A DNA stretch of 64,000 nucleotides from Bacillota bacterium (GTDB lineage Bacteria > Bacillota > Clostridia > Lachnospirales > Lachnospiraceae): the NCBI GenBank assembly GCA_023443225.1, contig JAEZVF010000022.1:1-64000 (forward strand), in the 5' to 3' direction. The notes below the pieces were generated by a model, which was not told where the DNA came from, made no database searches, and worked only from the letters and a program-made list of their open reading frames with translations. Positions 1-9,414 of this stretch are shown here, one piece after another. The position numbers were made by a program, and so were the translations under genes. How positions within the stretch are numbered: position 1 is the stretch's first letter; the number at the start of each line of letters is the position of its first letter.

Positions 1-121
1 CCTCCGTGTTCTGTAGTGTATTGCTATTCCATATAAGAATTATAAATCAAAGAGTGGAGGGGTACAACATTTTTTATTACTTGTTTGTGCCTTGAGCGAA
101 GCGAAAGGAATGTAGAAAACA

Positions 122-1231
122 ATGAAAGATTCCATCATAGGCTTTATTGGCTTTGGACTTATTGGTGGTTCCATTGCACGTTCATTAAAAGAAATAAATC
201 CAAAAAACACTTTAATCGCTTATAGTTATCATAAACATACTTTGGGAACTGGTTTAGAAGAAGCCTTGCAGGACCATGTACTTGATCACGTATATCATGA
301 CTTAGCTGAGGGCTTTTCACATTGTGATATTATATTTTTATGTGCGCCGGTATTAAAAAACATTGAGTATTTAAGCTATTTAAAGGATATTATTAAACCG
401 GACTGTATTTTGACAGATGTAGGCAGCGTAAAAGGCAATATTCATTTGGAAGTTGAAAAATTAGGTTTAGACGATCAATTTATCGGTGGTCATCCTATGG
501 CAGGTTCCGAAAAGACAGGGTACCATAATTCCCAGGGAAAATTATTAGAAAATGCTTATTATATACTTACGCCCACTACTAAGAGCAAAGAAGATCAGAT
601 AAATCTTTTGTATAATATAGTGGAAGAAATCGGTGCTATACCGTTACTATTAAGCCCAAAAGAACATGATGATATCACTGCTGCAATCAGTCATGTACCG
701 CATATTATAGCTGCTGGACTTGTTAATCTGGTGAAAGAATCTGATGATTCTAGAGAAAAGATGAGAACGCTAGCTGCGGGGGGCTTTAAAGATATCACAC
801 GGATTGCCTCCTCTTCTCCCATTATGTGGCAGAATATATGTCTGACGAATACCTCCTGTATCCAAGATTTCTTAAGCCGCTACATAGCTATTCTTGAGAA
901 AATAAATTCATCACTTTCCCAAAAAGATGAAGAATATCTCTATTCTTTTTTTCATGAAGCCGGAGAATATAGAGATTCCATACCAAATAGAACTGGTATG
1001 ATGCAAAAAGTCTATGAGATCTATCTGGATATCACGGATGAAGCAGGTGCAATAGCAACAATTGCTACTTTATTAGCCAACAATAATATAAGTATCAAGA
1101 ATATTGGAATAATTCATAATCGTGAATTCCAGGAAGGTGTTCTTCGAATTGAATTTTACGATGAAACATCATCATCAAAGGCAGTTGCTTTATTAAAGAC
1201 ATATGGCTATACTGTTTATGAAAGAACATAA
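122..1231 (+). CDS. tyrA: Prephenate dehydrogenase with C-terminal ACT domain
   Basis: Converts prephenate to 4-hydroxyphenylpyruvate with NAD(P)+ in tyrosine synthesis, in the cytosol. The N-terminus shows a Rossmann nucleotide-binding loop (GFGLIGGS, about residues 11-18) and the family motif GGHPMAGSE near residue 125. The last ~70 residues (from about VYEIYLDITDEAGAIA) look like an ACT domain, which in this family binds tyrosine for feedback control; that regulation is inferred. The 369 aa length fits TyrA-ACT proteins. An AAAGGAA ribosome site lies 11 bases before the ATG. aroA follows 33 bases downstream on the same strand, so the two are probably co-transcribed. No aroF-type gene is visible upstream because the window begins here. 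Confidence 0.95.
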   Translation: MKDSIIGFIGFGLIGGSIARSLKEINPKNTLIAYSYHKHTLGTGLEEALQDHVLDHVYHDLAEGFSHCDIIFLCAPVLKNIEYLSYLKDIIKPDCILTDVGSVKGNIHLEVEKLGLDDQFIGGHPMAGSEKTGYHNSQGKLLENAYYILTPTTKSKEDQINLLYNIVEEIGAIPLLLSPKEHDDITAAISHVPHIIAAGLVNLVKESDDSREKMRTLAAGGFKDITRIASSSPIMWQNICLTNTSCIQDFLSRYIAILEKINSSLSQKDEEYLYSFFHEAGEYRDSIPNRTGMMQKVYEIYLDITDEAGAIATIATLLANNNISIKNIGIIHNREFQEGVLRIEFYDETSSSKAVALLKTYGYTVYERT

Positions 1232-1264
1232 TGATCTTATTAAATTAGCGGGAGTAAAGAATAT

Positions 1265-2548
1265 ATGAAAACAAATGCATTAAAAGGTGAAATTACCGTT
1301 CCGGGTGATAAATCCATTTCCCATAGAGCTGTTATGTTAGGGTCCCTCGCAGAGGGTACAACAGAAATATCACACTTTCTTCAGGGAGCTGATTGTCTTT
1401 CTACCATTCACTGTTTTAAGCAGATGGGAATTAATATTGAAAATGAACCTTCTACTGGTAAAGTCTTCGTACAAGGGAAAGGTTTACATGGTTTAAAGCA
1501 ACCTTCCTCCATTCTAGATGTCGGCAACAGTGGTACCACCATGCGTCTGATGTCTGGCATCCTTTGCGGTCAATCTTTTGAAACCACCATAACTGGAGAC
1601 TCTTCGATTCAAAAACGTCCCATGAATAGAGTTATTCTTCCCTTAAAACAGATGTGTGGAGATATTGAGAGCATTCCAGGAACTGGTTGTGCGCCACTTA
1701 AGGTACATGGTTTGAATGACAGGAAGCTTCAAGGTATCGCTTACGAATCACCAGTGGCTTCTGCACAGGTGAAATCCGCAATTCTATTGGCAGGCTTATA
1801 TGCAGATTCCCATACTTCGGTAACAGAACCCTATGTATCCCGAAATCATACCGAATTAATGCTAAAAATGCTAGGAGCCAAAGTGGAAACTAAGAATACT
1901 ACTGCTACTATCCATCCGTTTCCTCAACTTCATGCAGAGAAAATTACCGTCCCCGGAGATATCTCTTCTGCTGCTTATTTTATTGCTGCCGGACTTCTGG
2001 TCCCTGAATCTGAATTATTAATTAAAAATGTTGGAATTAATCCGACACGTGACGGCATTCTTAAGGTTTGTAAGATGATGGGGGCAGATGTCACCATTGA
2101 AAACCTTCGTAACACCGATACGGAACCCGTTGCCGATCTAATTGTACGGCATAGCAACTTGAATGGAACTAACGTTGGCGGTGCTTTGATTCCAACCTTA
2201 ATTGATGAACTTCCTATCATCGCAATTATGGCTTGTTTTGCAAAAGGACAGACTGTAATAAAAGATGCTTCTGAATTAAAGGTGAAAGAATCCAATCGAA
2301 TTGATATCATGGTACAAAACCTAACAATGATGGGTGCTGATGTTACCGCCACGGAAGATGGAATGATAATCAACGGCGGTAAACCATTACATGGTGCAAC
2401 CATTGATAGTAAATTAGATCATAGAATTGCCATGTCATTTGCAATCGCCGGTTTATTAAGTGAGGGCACTACAAACATAATCGGAGCAGAATGCGTGAAT
2501 ATTTCCTACCCTGATTTCTATCAGGATTTAAAAAATCTACAAATCTAA
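1265..2548 (+). CDS. aroA: 3-phosphoshikimate 1-carboxyvinyltransferase (EPSP synthase)
   Basis: Joins shikimate 3-phosphate and phosphoenolpyruvate to give EPSP, the step before chorismate synthase. Signature motifs are clear: VPGDKSISHRA near the N-terminus, GNSGTTMRL near residue 86, an SRNHTELML segment near 192, and VKESNRI near 343. The 427 aa length is usual. A GGAG ribosome site is 10 bases before the ATG. It forms a short unit with tyrA. The chorismate synthase gene is about 8.5 kb away, with unrelated genes and a transposase remnant between. In many Firmicutes these genes sit closer together, so the spacing may reflect insertion or rearrangement. Confidence 0.96.
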   Translation: MKTNALKGEITVPGDKSISHRAVMLGSLAEGTTEISHFLQGADCLSTIHCFKQMGINIENEPSTGKVFVQGKGLHGLKQPSSILDVGNSGTTMRLMSGILCGQSFETTITGDSSIQKRPMNRVILPLKQMCGDIESIPGTGCAPLKVHGLNDRKLQGIAYESPVASAQVKSAILLAGLYADSHTSVTEPYVSRNHTELMLKMLGAKVETKNTTATIHPFPQLHAEKITVPGDISSAAYFIAAGLLVPESELLIKNVGINPTRDGILKVCKMMGADVTIENLRNTDTEPVADLIVRHSNLNGTNVGGALIPTLIDELPIIAIMACFAKGQTVIKDASELKVKESNRIDIMVQNLTMMGADVTATEDGMIINGGKPLHGATIDSKLDHRIAMSFAIAGLLSEGTTNIIGAECVNISYPDFYQDLKNLQI

Positions 2549-2720
2549 TACCAACAAAAAAGTGGGTAATTTACCTTTTTATCTTACTAAGTTAAACTTA
2601 AGAAAAATTAAAAAGGTAAAAGGTTGAATAATTGATATTCAACCCCTTGATTTGTAGGCGACCAAAGCTTCCCATTGGTACTATATAATTACAAGAATCT
2701 TTTTCATCTTTGATGGTTAG

Positions 2721-3313
2721 AAACTGCATAAACCTTTTGAAATACAGCACACCGAAAGCGGGCTCAATCATTTATTAGAACTCATTAGCTCTCTTAACGA
2801 AGGTTCATACCACGTTCCTATACTTAGTATCTAAAAGAACGTGGCATATTTGTTGCAGTAGTCAATCCATTAGTAATGAGCAAATACTCAAATCAGTCTA
2901 TAAGAAAAGGAAAAACCGATAAACTCAATAGCATTAAAATTGCAAATTATGCCTTGATTATTCTAGGTGAAATTCTTGGTTCCCGAATCATAGCGGAAAT
3001 TGGTGATGTAAAGCGTTTTCATAGTGCAAGTGCACTTGTGGCTTATACTGGTCTAGATGCCCCTCCATTCCAATCCGGTTCATACATGGCCGGAAAACGT
3101 AGCATATCTAAGCGCGGATCTTCAAGCTTGAGAAAAACAGGTTACGAAATAATGATGTACTTAAAAATAGCGAAGCCTAGCCAGGATAATGCTGTATATT
3201 TATTTATGCTAAAAAAGGAAAGCGAAGGTAAACCTTTACGAGTAGCCAAAATCGCTGCATTGAATAAATTTCTTCATATTTATTACGCGAGAGTTAAAGA
3301 AATTTATAATTAA
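2721..3313 (+). pseudogene. IS110-family transposase remnant, frameshifted
   Basis: The part from about 2831 to the stop reads as one frame (LKERGIFVAVVNPLVMSKY, then KTDKLNSIKIANYA) and ends with the C-terminal IS110/IS116/IS902 domain (ILGSRIIAEIGDVKRFHS, LVAYTGLDAPPFQSG, KRGSSSLRKTGYEIM). Upstream, 2721-2834 reads in another frame as a fitting middle segment (KPFEIQHTESGLNHLLELI, then EGSYHVPILSI) before a TAA, so a frameshift separates them. The N-terminal RuvC-like DEDD catalytic half is missing. An intact IS110 transposase is about 400 aa; this is a decayed fragment and should be inactive. A translatable 145-codon frame begins at 2876 but lacks an obvious ribosome site. Confidence 0.85.
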
Positions 3314-3371
3314 ATAATTGCACTGCCGTTTCTTTAGACATGCTTATGTATTTTAAGGTGACTTTTTCTCT

Positions 3372-4325
3372 TTATATTTGTTCAAGCGATTGCAAGCATA
3401 AATAGGTTAAGTATGGTGATGAATGTTTCTTTTGTCCAAAATCCCAATCTTTTAGTTTCTTGTAAATAGACTCTGGTGTGAAGAAGCCATCTTCTTCTTG
3501 TTTGTTTTGAATTATGGATTTCATCTCAAGATAACGTTTGTCATCTTTAATGCTGTCACATTTATTCAAAACATTAACAACACTTACTATATCATACCAA
3601 ATACTGGGTGCTTTCAATTTACGGAAATCAGTGCCCATGTAAAACATATATGGATGCTTAACCAAGCTGTTTTCCCATAACAATAATATATCATTAGCTA
3701 AATTTTGGGTAATATCAACATATTTAAACTCAGGAATATTCAAAAGTAAATCCAGCATTATTAATGTTGCATATGGACAGAAATCATCTTTTCGCCCAGG
3801 TCCTCTGAATTTACCAAGTTCACTTGAAACTATGCAAGGGAAGCCATTATTATCATATAGTGAAATAAGATATTCTACACCATTCTGAATATGTGATTCA
3901 TAATCTATACCCGCTTTAATAAGAACATGAAGAAGCAATGGGGCATCACATAAGCACCATCCAAAGGTATCCTCACCACTTCCACCAAAATGTTTTGGTA
4001 TATTAGTTAATGATTGGTATACACCATTATTATCTTTATGCTTCATAATTTCGTCTATAGCTAACTGAATCTCTGGAACTGAACAATCTAATCCGATATC
4101 CAATAGAAAAATTAATTTATATATTGGTAACATGGGATTCTTATGATTACTTACTAAAATTTTGTGGAAATCAGTAATATCATTTAAGTATGATTTGATT
4201 TTACCATTCATTAAAACTTTATCTTTTAATTCAATCAAATCTTCCTTTTTTTCATTTAAAATGTTTAATCGTATTGCATACTGCAACCAATCTTCACTTT
4301 TGTCCAACAATTTACCAATTAACAT
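3372..4325 (-). CDS. Orphan alpha-toroid protein, terpenoid cyclase/prenyltransferase-like fold
   Basis: A 317 aa soluble protein with no signal peptide. Repeated helix pairs with motifs such as KDNNGVYQSL, YLISLYDNNGFPC and NKQEEDGFFTPES look like squalene-cyclase/prenyltransferase repeats, which form an alpha-alpha toroid. Asp/Cys-rich stretches (GEDTFGWCLCDAPLLLH, GRKDDFCPYA) could line a pocket, but no catalytic DxDD or QW set is convincing, so no reaction is proposed. The start at 4325 is favoured over an ATG 12 codons upstream because AAAGGAG lies six bases before it. It stands alone, converging on the IS110 remnant and followed by a long gene-poor stretch. It may be transferred DNA. 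Confidence 0.6.
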   Translation of the reverse strand: MLIGKLLDKSEDWLQYAIRLNILNEKKEDLIELKDKVLMNGKIKSYLNDITDFHKILVSNHKNPMLPIYKLIFLLDIGLDCSVPEIQLAIDEIMKHKDNNGVYQSLTNIPKHFGGSGEDTFGWCLCDAPLLLHVLIKAGIDYESHIQNGVEYLISLYDNNGFPCIVSSELGKFRGPGRKDDFCPYATLIMLDLLLNIPEFKYVDITQNLANDILLLWENSLVKHPYMFYMGTDFRKLKAPSIWYDIVSVVNVLNKCDSIKDDKRYLEMKSIIQNKQEEDGFFTPESIYKKLKDWDFGQKKHSSPYLTYLCLQSLEQI

Positions 4326-4914
4326 ATCTTGCTCCTTTAGAGATGAATTATATTCATACACAATATAAACTATAGCGAACCTTTTACGTATTTGTTTGAT
4401 ATTTATATCTTTTTCTAACAGCTTTGTCTTGACTTTTATTAGCAGGATTATTGCTATAATCAGTCGTCCAATTTCTTACATTTCATTAATAGTTTACAAT
4501 TGAATACAATTCCTTATTAATTGATTATACTACAAAATCATCCAATTTTCTACCATATTTTTCTAGATCACATGCGAATTATGCATTATATCATCAGCCA
4601 AAGAAGTCATTGAGAATGCCTACATTAAATCGTATTCACGTAAGATTACAGATGAAGTAAATATGCGCAAAAGAAATAAATAGTCTTGTCCATAATGTAA
4701 AGAATACGAAGAAATTAAAGTGTAATGTAATTAATATACTGTACCTTAAATGATTTATAAGAACGACACCCTTCTCCAAACTTTATGTTCGTATTTTTCC
4801 GTTTAAATCAAATTTGTCGTTATATAAAATTTAGGACACATATATTTTATATCAGCAAAAGCTGTTATCTAATACAGGCATCCTAATTATTATACACTAA
4901 TATCAATCTCTACA
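4326..4914. other. Gene-poor stretch, possible gene debris
   Basis: No complete gene is seen. AT content is high. Between 4567 and 4683 on the plus strand a 38-codon open stretch (including AKEVIENAYIKSYSRKITDEV) ends in TAG without a start or ribosome site; its codon choice looks protein-like, so it may be the end of a decayed gene. Nearby, TTGACT (4429) and TATAAT (4455) are 20 bases apart, too far for a usual promoter. Together with the transposase remnant this marks a disturbed region. Confidence 0.4.
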
Positions 4915-6558
4915 TTATTGATTCATATCTGATAGATTCGTCTCTCTGATCTTCTTTCTTATACTTAATATAAAAGCTGGGGATACGGAGAGTTCATCAA
5001 TACCCATCCTTAAAAATGTCTCTGTAAGGTTCGTATCTGCTGCTAACTCACCACAAATTCCTACTGGTATACCTACTGCATGAGCATGGTCTACAATCAT
5101 TTGTATAAAGCGGAGGATTGCCGGATGATAGGGATTATAAAGTTTATCCAGTTTGAGATTCTGTCTGTCAATGGCCAAGGAATATTGTGTTAAATCGTTG
5201 GTACCGATACTTAAGAAATCCACTTCCTTTGCCAGTAAATCAGATATCATGGCTGCCGCCGGCGTTTCTATCATAACTCCTTGTTTTACATCAGAAAAAG
5301 AAAACTTTTGCTCCAGCAATTCTTCCTTTACCTCTGTTAGGATTTTCTTAATTTCATGAACTTCTTCCACCGAGATTATCATAGGGTACATAATCCCAAC
5401 CGCCCCATATACACTAGCTCGAAGAATTGCTCGAAGCTGTGTCTTAAAGATATCCCTGCGATCTAGACTAATTCGAATTGCTCGATATCCCATTGCTGGA
5501 TTTTCTTCCTGGTCTAGTTTCAGGTAATCCTTTGTTTTATCTGCACCAATATCAAGGGTTCGTATAATCACCATGTTACCAGCCATTTTTTCCACAACTG
5601 TTTTATATACCAGAAACTGCTCTTCTTCCGTTGGATAATGATCCTTTTCCAAATATAAGAATTCACTTCGGAGTAAGCCAATACCTGCTGCATCATTTTC
5701 AATAACTGCTGGTAAATCCTCTAACCCTCCTATATTAGCATAAAGGTGTATCCGTTTTCCATCCATGGTAACCGTTTCTTTCCCCTTTAAGGAGCGAAGT
5801 AATTCTATCTTTGCCAAATGTTTGGCTTGCTTTTCCTTCATGTGATTTAAAGTATGTTCATCTGGTTCTATATACAGGATTCCTGTAAAACCATCAACAA
5901 TTGCCATTTTACCATTATAATTCTGTTGTAAATCTAGCGGTACTCCGATAAGAGCAGGAATATTTCGCGTTCTAGCCAAGATCGCCGTATGGGAATTTGT
6001 TGAGCCGTATACTGTAACAAAAGAAAGTACTTTCTTCTTATCAAACTGTATTGTCTCACTTGGCGTCAAGTCTTCTGCCAAAATTATGACTGGTTCCGAT
6101 GTAAGCGTACTAATATTCTGACTATGGGAGTTGTTTAGTATTGATATCATACGTTCTGCTATATCTTTTACATCGGCGCTTCTTTCCTTAATATAGGAGT
6201 CCTTGATAGAGGAGAATTTCTGATATAGTTTATCTGTAACTGTGGCAAGCGCATATTCTGCATTTACGTTCTGTTCATGAATAAGATTCTCGACAGAGTC
6301 TGAATAATCAAGGTCTTCCAGTAGTATCTGGTGAGCTTCAAAAATAGCAGCAGCAGAACTTCCAGTATCTTCTTTGGCAATTGCCTGCATCTCTTTGAGC
6401 TGGTCCATGGCAATACTCCTTGCTTCTCGGAATCTTTCCACTTCTGCTTCTTTATCGGCAATTAGAATCTTTTCGATACAAAGGTTCTTTTTTTTGTAAT
6501 ATAGTAACTTCCCGATTGCAATACCGTTAAGCACTGTTTTGCCTTGATACTGTATCAT
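4915..6558 (-). CDS. ptsI: Phosphoenolpyruvate-protein phosphotransferase (PTS enzyme I)
   Basis: Transfers phosphate from PEP to HPr, starting the sugar phosphotransferase cascade in the cytosol. The phospho-histidine motif GSTNSHTAILA places the active His at residue 190. The C-terminal PEP-binding barrel has LRSEFLYLE, SIGTNDLTQYSLAIDR and GICGELAAD with Cys at 502; both positions match the E. coli enzyme closely. Length is 547 aa, slightly below the usual ~570. GAGGAG precedes the ATG by about seven bases. No HPr gene is adjacent. The mltG gene ends just upstream, and about 40 bases separate them, so they may be co-transcribed. Confidence 0.95.
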   Translation of the reverse strand: MIQYQGKTVLNGIAIGKLLYYKKKNLCIEKILIADKEAEVERFREARSIAMDQLKEMQAIAKEDTGSSAAAIFEAHQILLEDLDYSDSVENLIHEQNVNAEYALATVTDKLYQKFSSIKDSYIKERSADVKDIAERMISILNNSHSQNISTLTSEPVIILAEDLTPSETIQFDKKKVLSFVTVYGSTNSHTAILARTRNIPALIGVPLDLQQNYNGKMAIVDGFTGILYIEPDEHTLNHMKEKQAKHLAKIELLRSLKGKETVTMDGKRIHLYANIGGLEDLPAVIENDAAGIGLLRSEFLYLEKDHYPTEEEQFLVYKTVVEKMAGNMVIIRTLDIGADKTKDYLKLDQEENPAMGYRAIRISLDRRDIFKTQLRAILRASVYGAVGIMYPMIISVEEVHEIKKILTEVKEELLEQKFSFSDVKQGVMIETPAAAMISDLLAKEVDFLSIGTNDLTQYSLAIDRQNLKLDKLYNPYHPAILRFIQMIVDHAHAVGIPVGICGELAADTNLTETFLRMGIDELSVSPAFILSIRKKIRETNLSDMNQ

Positions 6559-6597
6559 GCTCTAACTCCTCTTTTAAACAAATATATTCAGTAGTTG

Positions 6598-7977
6598 CTA
6601 TTCTTCCTTGTTCTTATCTAAGGAAGTATCCGTGGAATATTTTTTTTGAATTGCTTCATGCTCTTCATTCGTAGCGGTAAAATGATAAATACCATCCGGG
6701 TCACTGTAGAAAAAGAAATAATCTGTTTGGGATGGATTAAGTGCCGCCTGAATGGCATTTTCTCCCGGATTGCAGATAGGACCCGCCGGCAGGGCACTGC
6801 ATTTATACGTATCATAAAATGAATTATAACGATTTACATCTCCATTTATGTAAGGTTGTACATAGAATTTAATATAATTTTTGGTACAATCAAGTTGTAA
6901 TTTCATCGGTTTATTTAGACGATTATAAATAACAGAAGCAACGATTGGCATGTTCTTGGAATCACCAGTCTCCTTTTCTATCATAGAAGCTATTGTTAGT
7001 ATCTCATCCGTGGTATATCCCATCTCTGCTGCTTTTGTCCTTATATCAATCGTAATTCTTTTTTCCGTATTGTTTAATATTTTACTAATTACAGTAGTTC
7101 CCTTACTCAAACGGTAAAATTCATAGGTGTCAGGATACAGATATCCTTCTAGGAGGAAACAACGGTTTTCATTGGGTTCTATATCTTTGATCAATGAATA
7201 CTCGCTAAAATCATAGTCCTCTAGCGCATCATATAAAAACTCCGTTGATGCACATGCTCCTTTTTTAACAAGCAAGTCAAAGATCTGTGCAACTGTGTAG
7301 CCCTCAGGAATCGTTACCTTGACGGTTGTCGAGATTCCACCTACATTGGTTGCCTTTGGTATTGCTGAAATTGTTTCATAAGGATTATATGCAATTAATC
7401 CAGAGTAAACCCAAGTATCATAACCTGCTAACTGCATTTTATCTACTTCATAATACTGATAACCTGATGTTGTTCCCATAACCCATTGTAGAGAAGAGGC
7501 CGGTACCATAATTGAGGAACTGTCTTTTGATAAATACATTTTATATGTCATGGTGTTTTTCACTCTTTTTGCTTTTGTATTTGCATAACAGGATACGGTT
7601 TTACTATCTTTTGTATATACTATCCGACATCCGCTAACTGTATTCTTTACTGTTGTTTTTTTCGATTTGGCATCATAATTGTATTCTAATGCAGGCATCA
7701 AATCAGTGAGTTCTTTTAATGGTACCATCACTTCACCGCTGGAAGTTATTTCAATCCCAGCAATTTTACCACTACTATTGAAATCATAAAAATAATAGTT
7801 ATTCTTCTGATCTGCTATTACAATACCATACTTTGAGATGACATCTGCTTTTGCTGTAGGTAAGCTTGAAAACTGCATGCTTATAAGTATGATAGCTATC
7901 ATCAAACTGATATATTTACTTATTCTTAATCTGCCAGTCTTTCTACTCCACACTTCCTTTGCTATCCCTCTTTTCAT
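6598..7977 (-). CDS. mltG: MltG-like endolytic murein transglycosylase with N-terminal beta domain
   Basis: Predicted to cut nascent peptidoglycan glycan strands at the membrane. Residues ~20-45 form a signal anchor. About residues 48-170 resemble the copper-amine-oxidase N-terminal-like stalk domain seen in clostridial wall proteins (SGEVMVPLKELTDLMP, SSIMVPASSLQWVMG). The YceG/MltG domain follows: LysM-like VTIPEGYTVAQIFDLL, LLEGYLYPDTYEF, IASMIEKETG with probable catalytic Glu334, and SALPAGPICNPGENAIQAAL. Length is 459 aa, longer than plain MltG because of the inserted domain. GGAGGAG lies five bases before the ATG. Confidence 0.88.
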   Translation of the reverse strand: MKRGIAKEVWSRKTGRLRISKYISLMIAIILISMQFSSLPTAKADVISKYGIVIADQKNNYYFYDFNSSGKIAGIEITSSGEVMVPLKELTDLMPALEYNYDAKSKKTTVKNTVSGCRIVYTKDSKTVSCYANTKAKRVKNTMTYKMYLSKDSSSIMVPASSLQWVMGTTSGYQYYEVDKMQLAGYDTWVYSGLIAYNPYETISAIPKATNVGGISTTVKVTIPEGYTVAQIFDLLVKKGACASTEFLYDALEDYDFSEYSLIKDIEPNENRCFLLEGYLYPDTYEFYRLSKGTTVISKILNNTEKRITIDIRTKAAEMGYTTDEILTIASMIEKETGDSKNMPIVASVIYNRLNKPMKLQLDCTKNYIKFYVQPYINGDVNRYNSFYDTYKCSALPAGPICNPGENAIQAALNPSQTDYFFFYSDPDGIYHFTATNEEHEAIQKKYSTDTSLDKNKEE

Positions 7978-8175
7978 CTTACTCCTCCCCTTTATATAAC
8001 CTTAATTAAATTCACCTTTTTGTAATTACTATTATACACCAGAAAAAAGCATGATACTACCTTAACAGGAAAATTAAGAAAAAATTTATAGTAAATTATA
8101 TGGCAATTTATATGTCATATAGACAAGAACAATATACATAAAATTAGTTATGAAACAGAAAGAAGCAGGTAGCGC

Positions 8176-9339
8176 ATGGAAAGCAAGGAAAAGATTCAAA
8201 TTATTGTTCGATGCAGTGAATATGAGAATAATTATAATGAAGTTGCAGCTATGGGAGAAATTAAATATAAACTTCCCATGATTGATTCGTATGTAATAGA
8301 AGTAGATGAAGAACAGTTAGAAGAATTGCATAAGAAAAGTGATGATTGGAGTTATGAACTGGATACCCATATTACGGCACAAATGAATCGTGTTAGTGAA
8401 ATTATTGGATTGAAATGGGCTCACGAAAGAAACATAACAGGTGAAGGTATCGGCGTAGCCGTAGCTGATACCGGTATATGTCTTCATAAAGATTTTGTAG
8501 AAGGCGGTAATCGTATTCTATATTTTTATGATCTACTGCATGGCAGGACAGAACCCTACGATGATAATGGACATGGTAGTCATGTTGCTGGGATTATAGG
8601 AGGAAATGGATTTCTTTCTGGGGGAAAATATATTGGTATTGCACCAAAATGTAATCTTATTGGCATAAAAGTGTTGGACCAAAGAGGGGATGGCAATATA
8701 TCAGATGTTTTGGCTGGACTCCAATGGATTATAGATAACAAAAAAAAGTATAATATTAGAATTGTAAACATATCTGTAGGTACAACCTCCAAGGAAAATA
8801 TTGATGAAAATTCACTCTTAGTAAAAGGTGTGAATGCAGTTTGGGATGCTGGAATTGTAGTGGTGGTGGCCGCCGGTAATAATGGACCGGGTCCTATGTC
8901 CATATCCACACCAGGCATTAGTAGAAAAGTAATTACGGTAGGTTCCTCAGATGATAGAATTTCAGTAGAATTATTTGGGAACAAGACTAAGGATTATTCC
9001 GGCAGGGGCCCAACTTCATCTTGTATTAAAAAACCGGATATTGTTGCACCCGGATCTAATATTGTTTCCTGTGGTACTATGAAAAATTATCAGAGATACC
9101 GGTATAATACTATAAATAATCCCCGGAGTGACAATTACAGTCTAATGTATACTATAAAAAGCGGAACCTCCATGGCCACACCCATTGTTTCCGGAGCAAT
9201 CGCACTTCTATTGTCTAAATACCCGGATATGACGAATAAAGATGTAAAGCTGAAATTAAGAGATTCTGCTGTTGATTTAGGATACTCTTGGACCAAACAA
9301 GGATGGGGTCTATTAAATATTCCTCGCTTTTTATCATAA
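8176..9339 (+). CDS. Subtilisin-like serine protease (peptidase S8), intracellular type
   Basis: Serine endopeptidase with the full triad: Asp98 in VAVADTGI, His133 in DDNGHGSHVAG, Ser332 in SGTSMATP; the oxyanion Asn sits in VAAGNNGPG. Residues 1-70 form a short region resembling an I9-type inhibitory propeptide (PMIDSYVIEVDEEQLEEL). No signal peptide is present, so it probably acts in the cytosol or leaves by another route. The 387 aa length matches clostridial and bacillar intracellular subtilases. The ribosome site is weak (GCAGG about seven bases before the ATG). It faces the isochorismatase-type gene across a shared terminator. Target proteins cannot be told from the sequence. Confidence 0.92.
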   Translation: MESKEKIQIIVRCSEYENNYNEVAAMGEIKYKLPMIDSYVIEVDEEQLEELHKKSDDWSYELDTHITAQMNRVSEIIGLKWAHERNITGEGIGVAVADTGICLHKDFVEGGNRILYFYDLLHGRTEPYDDNGHGSHVAGIIGGNGFLSGGKYIGIAPKCNLIGIKVLDQRGDGNISDVLAGLQWIIDNKKKYNIRIVNISVGTTSKENIDENSLLVKGVNAVWDAGIVVVVAAGNNGPGPMSISTPGISRKVITVGSSDDRISVELFGNKTKDYSGRGPTSSCIKKPDIVAPGSNIVSCGTMKNYQRYRYNTINNPRSDNYSLMYTIKSGTSMATPIVSGAIALLLSKYPDMTNKDVKLKLRDSAVDLGYSWTKQGWGLLNIPRFLS

Positions 9340-9398
9340 AAAGTGCCTGTATGATCTGTGCATTCTCACTGAAATGTACAGACCATACAGGCACCTTT
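9338..9398. terminator. Bidirectional terminator between converging genes
   Basis: Long inverted repeat: AAAAGTGCCTGTATG on the left pairs with CATACAGGCACCTTTT on the right, with further pairing inside (CTGTGCATT/AATGTACAG). A-run and T-run at the ends suit termination from both sides. Confidence 0.85.
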
Positions 9399-9414
9399 TC
9401 ATAGTTTCTTTCGG

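Noticed and set aside
1975..2403. 142-codon frame antisense to aroA
   Set aside because: Shadow of a well conserved enzyme gene with no signals of its own.
2622..2644. GGTTGAAT/ATTCAACC hairpin after aroA
   Set aside because: Short stem with no T-run on either side; not convincing as a terminator.
4429..4460. Promoter in the gene-poor stretch
   Set aside because: The two elements are 20 bases apart and no gene follows.
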